Source of the DNA: Cyrtobacter comes | Lineage (GTDB): Bacteria > Pseudomonadota > Alphaproteobacteria > Rickettsiales > Midichloriaceae | DNA length: 6,587 nt | NCBI RefSeq assembly: GCF_034470605.1 | Contig: NZ_JARGYT010000069.1 | Location: 1 to 6,587 of the forward strand | Direction: 5' to 3' | Program-made: the position numbers and the translations under genes | The notes under the pieces: model-generated | Databases searched by the model: none | What the model was told of the DNA's origin: nothing | The model's input: the letters and a program-made list of their open reading frames with translations, nothing else | Shown here: positions 6,142 to 6,587 of the stretch, piece by piece | Numbering within the stretch: the first letter of the stretch is position 1 | Layout: every line of letters starts with the position of its first letter

Positions 6142-6468
6142 TTACGCGCCTTTCTGTGATGTGCAATGCGCTGATTTTGATGAAGAAACAAGATCAGAAA
6201 GTTTTGAACTAACTGTTTGACATATATCTGAGCATTCCTTCAAATATGCCGCACCATTTTCAGATAATTTATGAGCAATTTGAATGCCACCTAATCCAGA
6301 TACCATAATTTGTGCATTATTCTTTAATACCTTTGTACCTGCTTCATAAAGATTAGTAACGCCATCAGAAACAGTCTGAGAGAATTCAGAAGCAAAATTT
6401 GCGAACCCGCCTGAGGCAGCATCAGCAAAGTTTTTATATGCAGAATAGAAACAATTACCGTTGTACAT
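6142..6468 (-). CDS. Orphan 108-residue small protein at the right repeat
   Basis: I do not recognise this protein. It starts MYNGNCFYSAYKNF and is predicted mostly helical, with a spaced-Phe amphipathic stretch (FADAASGGFANFASEF), a Gly-rich, mildly hydrophobic centre (MVSGLGGIQIA) and a Ser/Lys-rich tail ending SQKGA. The early Phe/Ala helix loosely recalls phasin-type amphipathic proteins, too weak a resemblance to name it. I choose the ATG at 6468, two bases inside the end of the right inverted repeat. The frame stays open for six more codons into the repeat, to a TTG at 6486 (114 residues) or a GTG at 6477. The ATG is preferred because in the left copy the same repeat codons run into a TGA after seven codons. 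A terminator-like hairpin follows. Its upstream region is entirely the repeat, shared with the 260-residue gene. Confidence 0.65.
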   Translation of the reverse strand: MYNGNCFYSAYKNFADAASGGFANFASEFSQTVSDGVTNLYEAGTKVLKNNAQIMVSGLGGIQIAHKLSENGAAYLKECSDICQTVSSKLSDLVSSSKSAHCTSQKGA

Positions 6469-6470
6469 GA

Positions 6471-6587
6471 TAGGCACTGTTAACAAAGGTTGTATTTAAT
6501 AGATGCTAAAGCTATAAAGGCAAGGAAAGAGAGATCGGATTTCTCAAATCGTAATGCTAAGCGTCGATTTTCTTTGAGTTTAGCGAA
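6471..6587 (-). repeat. Right terminal inverted repeat, 117 bases
   Basis: This is the exact inverted copy of 1-117. It contains the same weak promoter-like pair (TTGCCT/TATTAA on the minus strand, 6496-6523) and the palindrome TGTTAACA (6478-6485). It ends two bases before the ATG of the 108-residue gene. Perfect identity over 117 bases, with no similarity just inside, implies recent duplication, ongoing gene conversion, or a sequence actively maintained as an end. Confidence 0.97.

Noticed and set aside
1..6587. CRISPR array, toxin-antitoxin pair, phage genes or restriction system
   Set aside because: There are no regularly spaced direct repeats, no phage structural proteins and no methylase or helicase motifs. 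The YraN protein has a nuclease-like fold but is a housekeeping family without a partner here.

Overview
The window is AT-rich DNA of a bacterial type, with dense short genes, no introns and no Shine-Dalgarno sites worth the name. It carries one recognisable housekeeping gene, a YraN/UPF0102 nuclease-like protein, and four proteins I cannot assign to a family. Low GC, long gene-poor spacers, several orphan proteins and a large helical-repeat protein ending in eukaryote-style PSAP and PPxY motifs together suggest an obligate intracellular, host-associated bacterium. A Rickettsiales-like alphaproteobacterium is my guess, but no marker here proves it.

Layout. The window starts and ends with the same 117-base sequence in inverted orientation (1-117 and 6471-6587, identical throughout). 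Just inside each copy an orphan gene starts and reads inward: a 260-residue protein on the left (127-909, +) and a 108-residue protein on the right (6142-6468, -). The repeat therefore provides the upstream region of both genes. Between 910 and 1526 lies a 617-base spacer with a stem-loop near its end and no convincing gene. Then comes the main gene (1527-3947, +), 806 residues made of about 14 degenerate ~38-residue helical repeats plus a disordered tail with overlapping PSAP/PPAY and two further PPxY motifs. A strong stem-loop follows it (3976-4015).

The next spacer (4016-4535) holds a probable small RNA or leader: an extended -10 promoter at 4293-4301 and an intrinsic terminator at 4455-4491. 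It is followed by a 289-residue orphan with hydrophobic segments and an acidic tail (4536-5405, +). On the opposite strand are yraN (5672-6043) and, behind a terminator-type stem-loop (6091-6122), the small right-end gene.

How it fits together. There is no transposase, integrase or replication gene, so the terminal inverted repeats could be ends of a non-autonomous element, ends of a linear replicon, or dispersed repeats at which an assembly broke; the sequence alone cannot decide. The most notable biology is the candidate secreted effector at 1527-3947, whose tail resembles the TSG101- and NEDD4-recruiting late domains of viral matrix proteins and host adaptors such as LITAF. The other orphans also end in low-complexity tails and may be host-directed proteins, but that is inference only.
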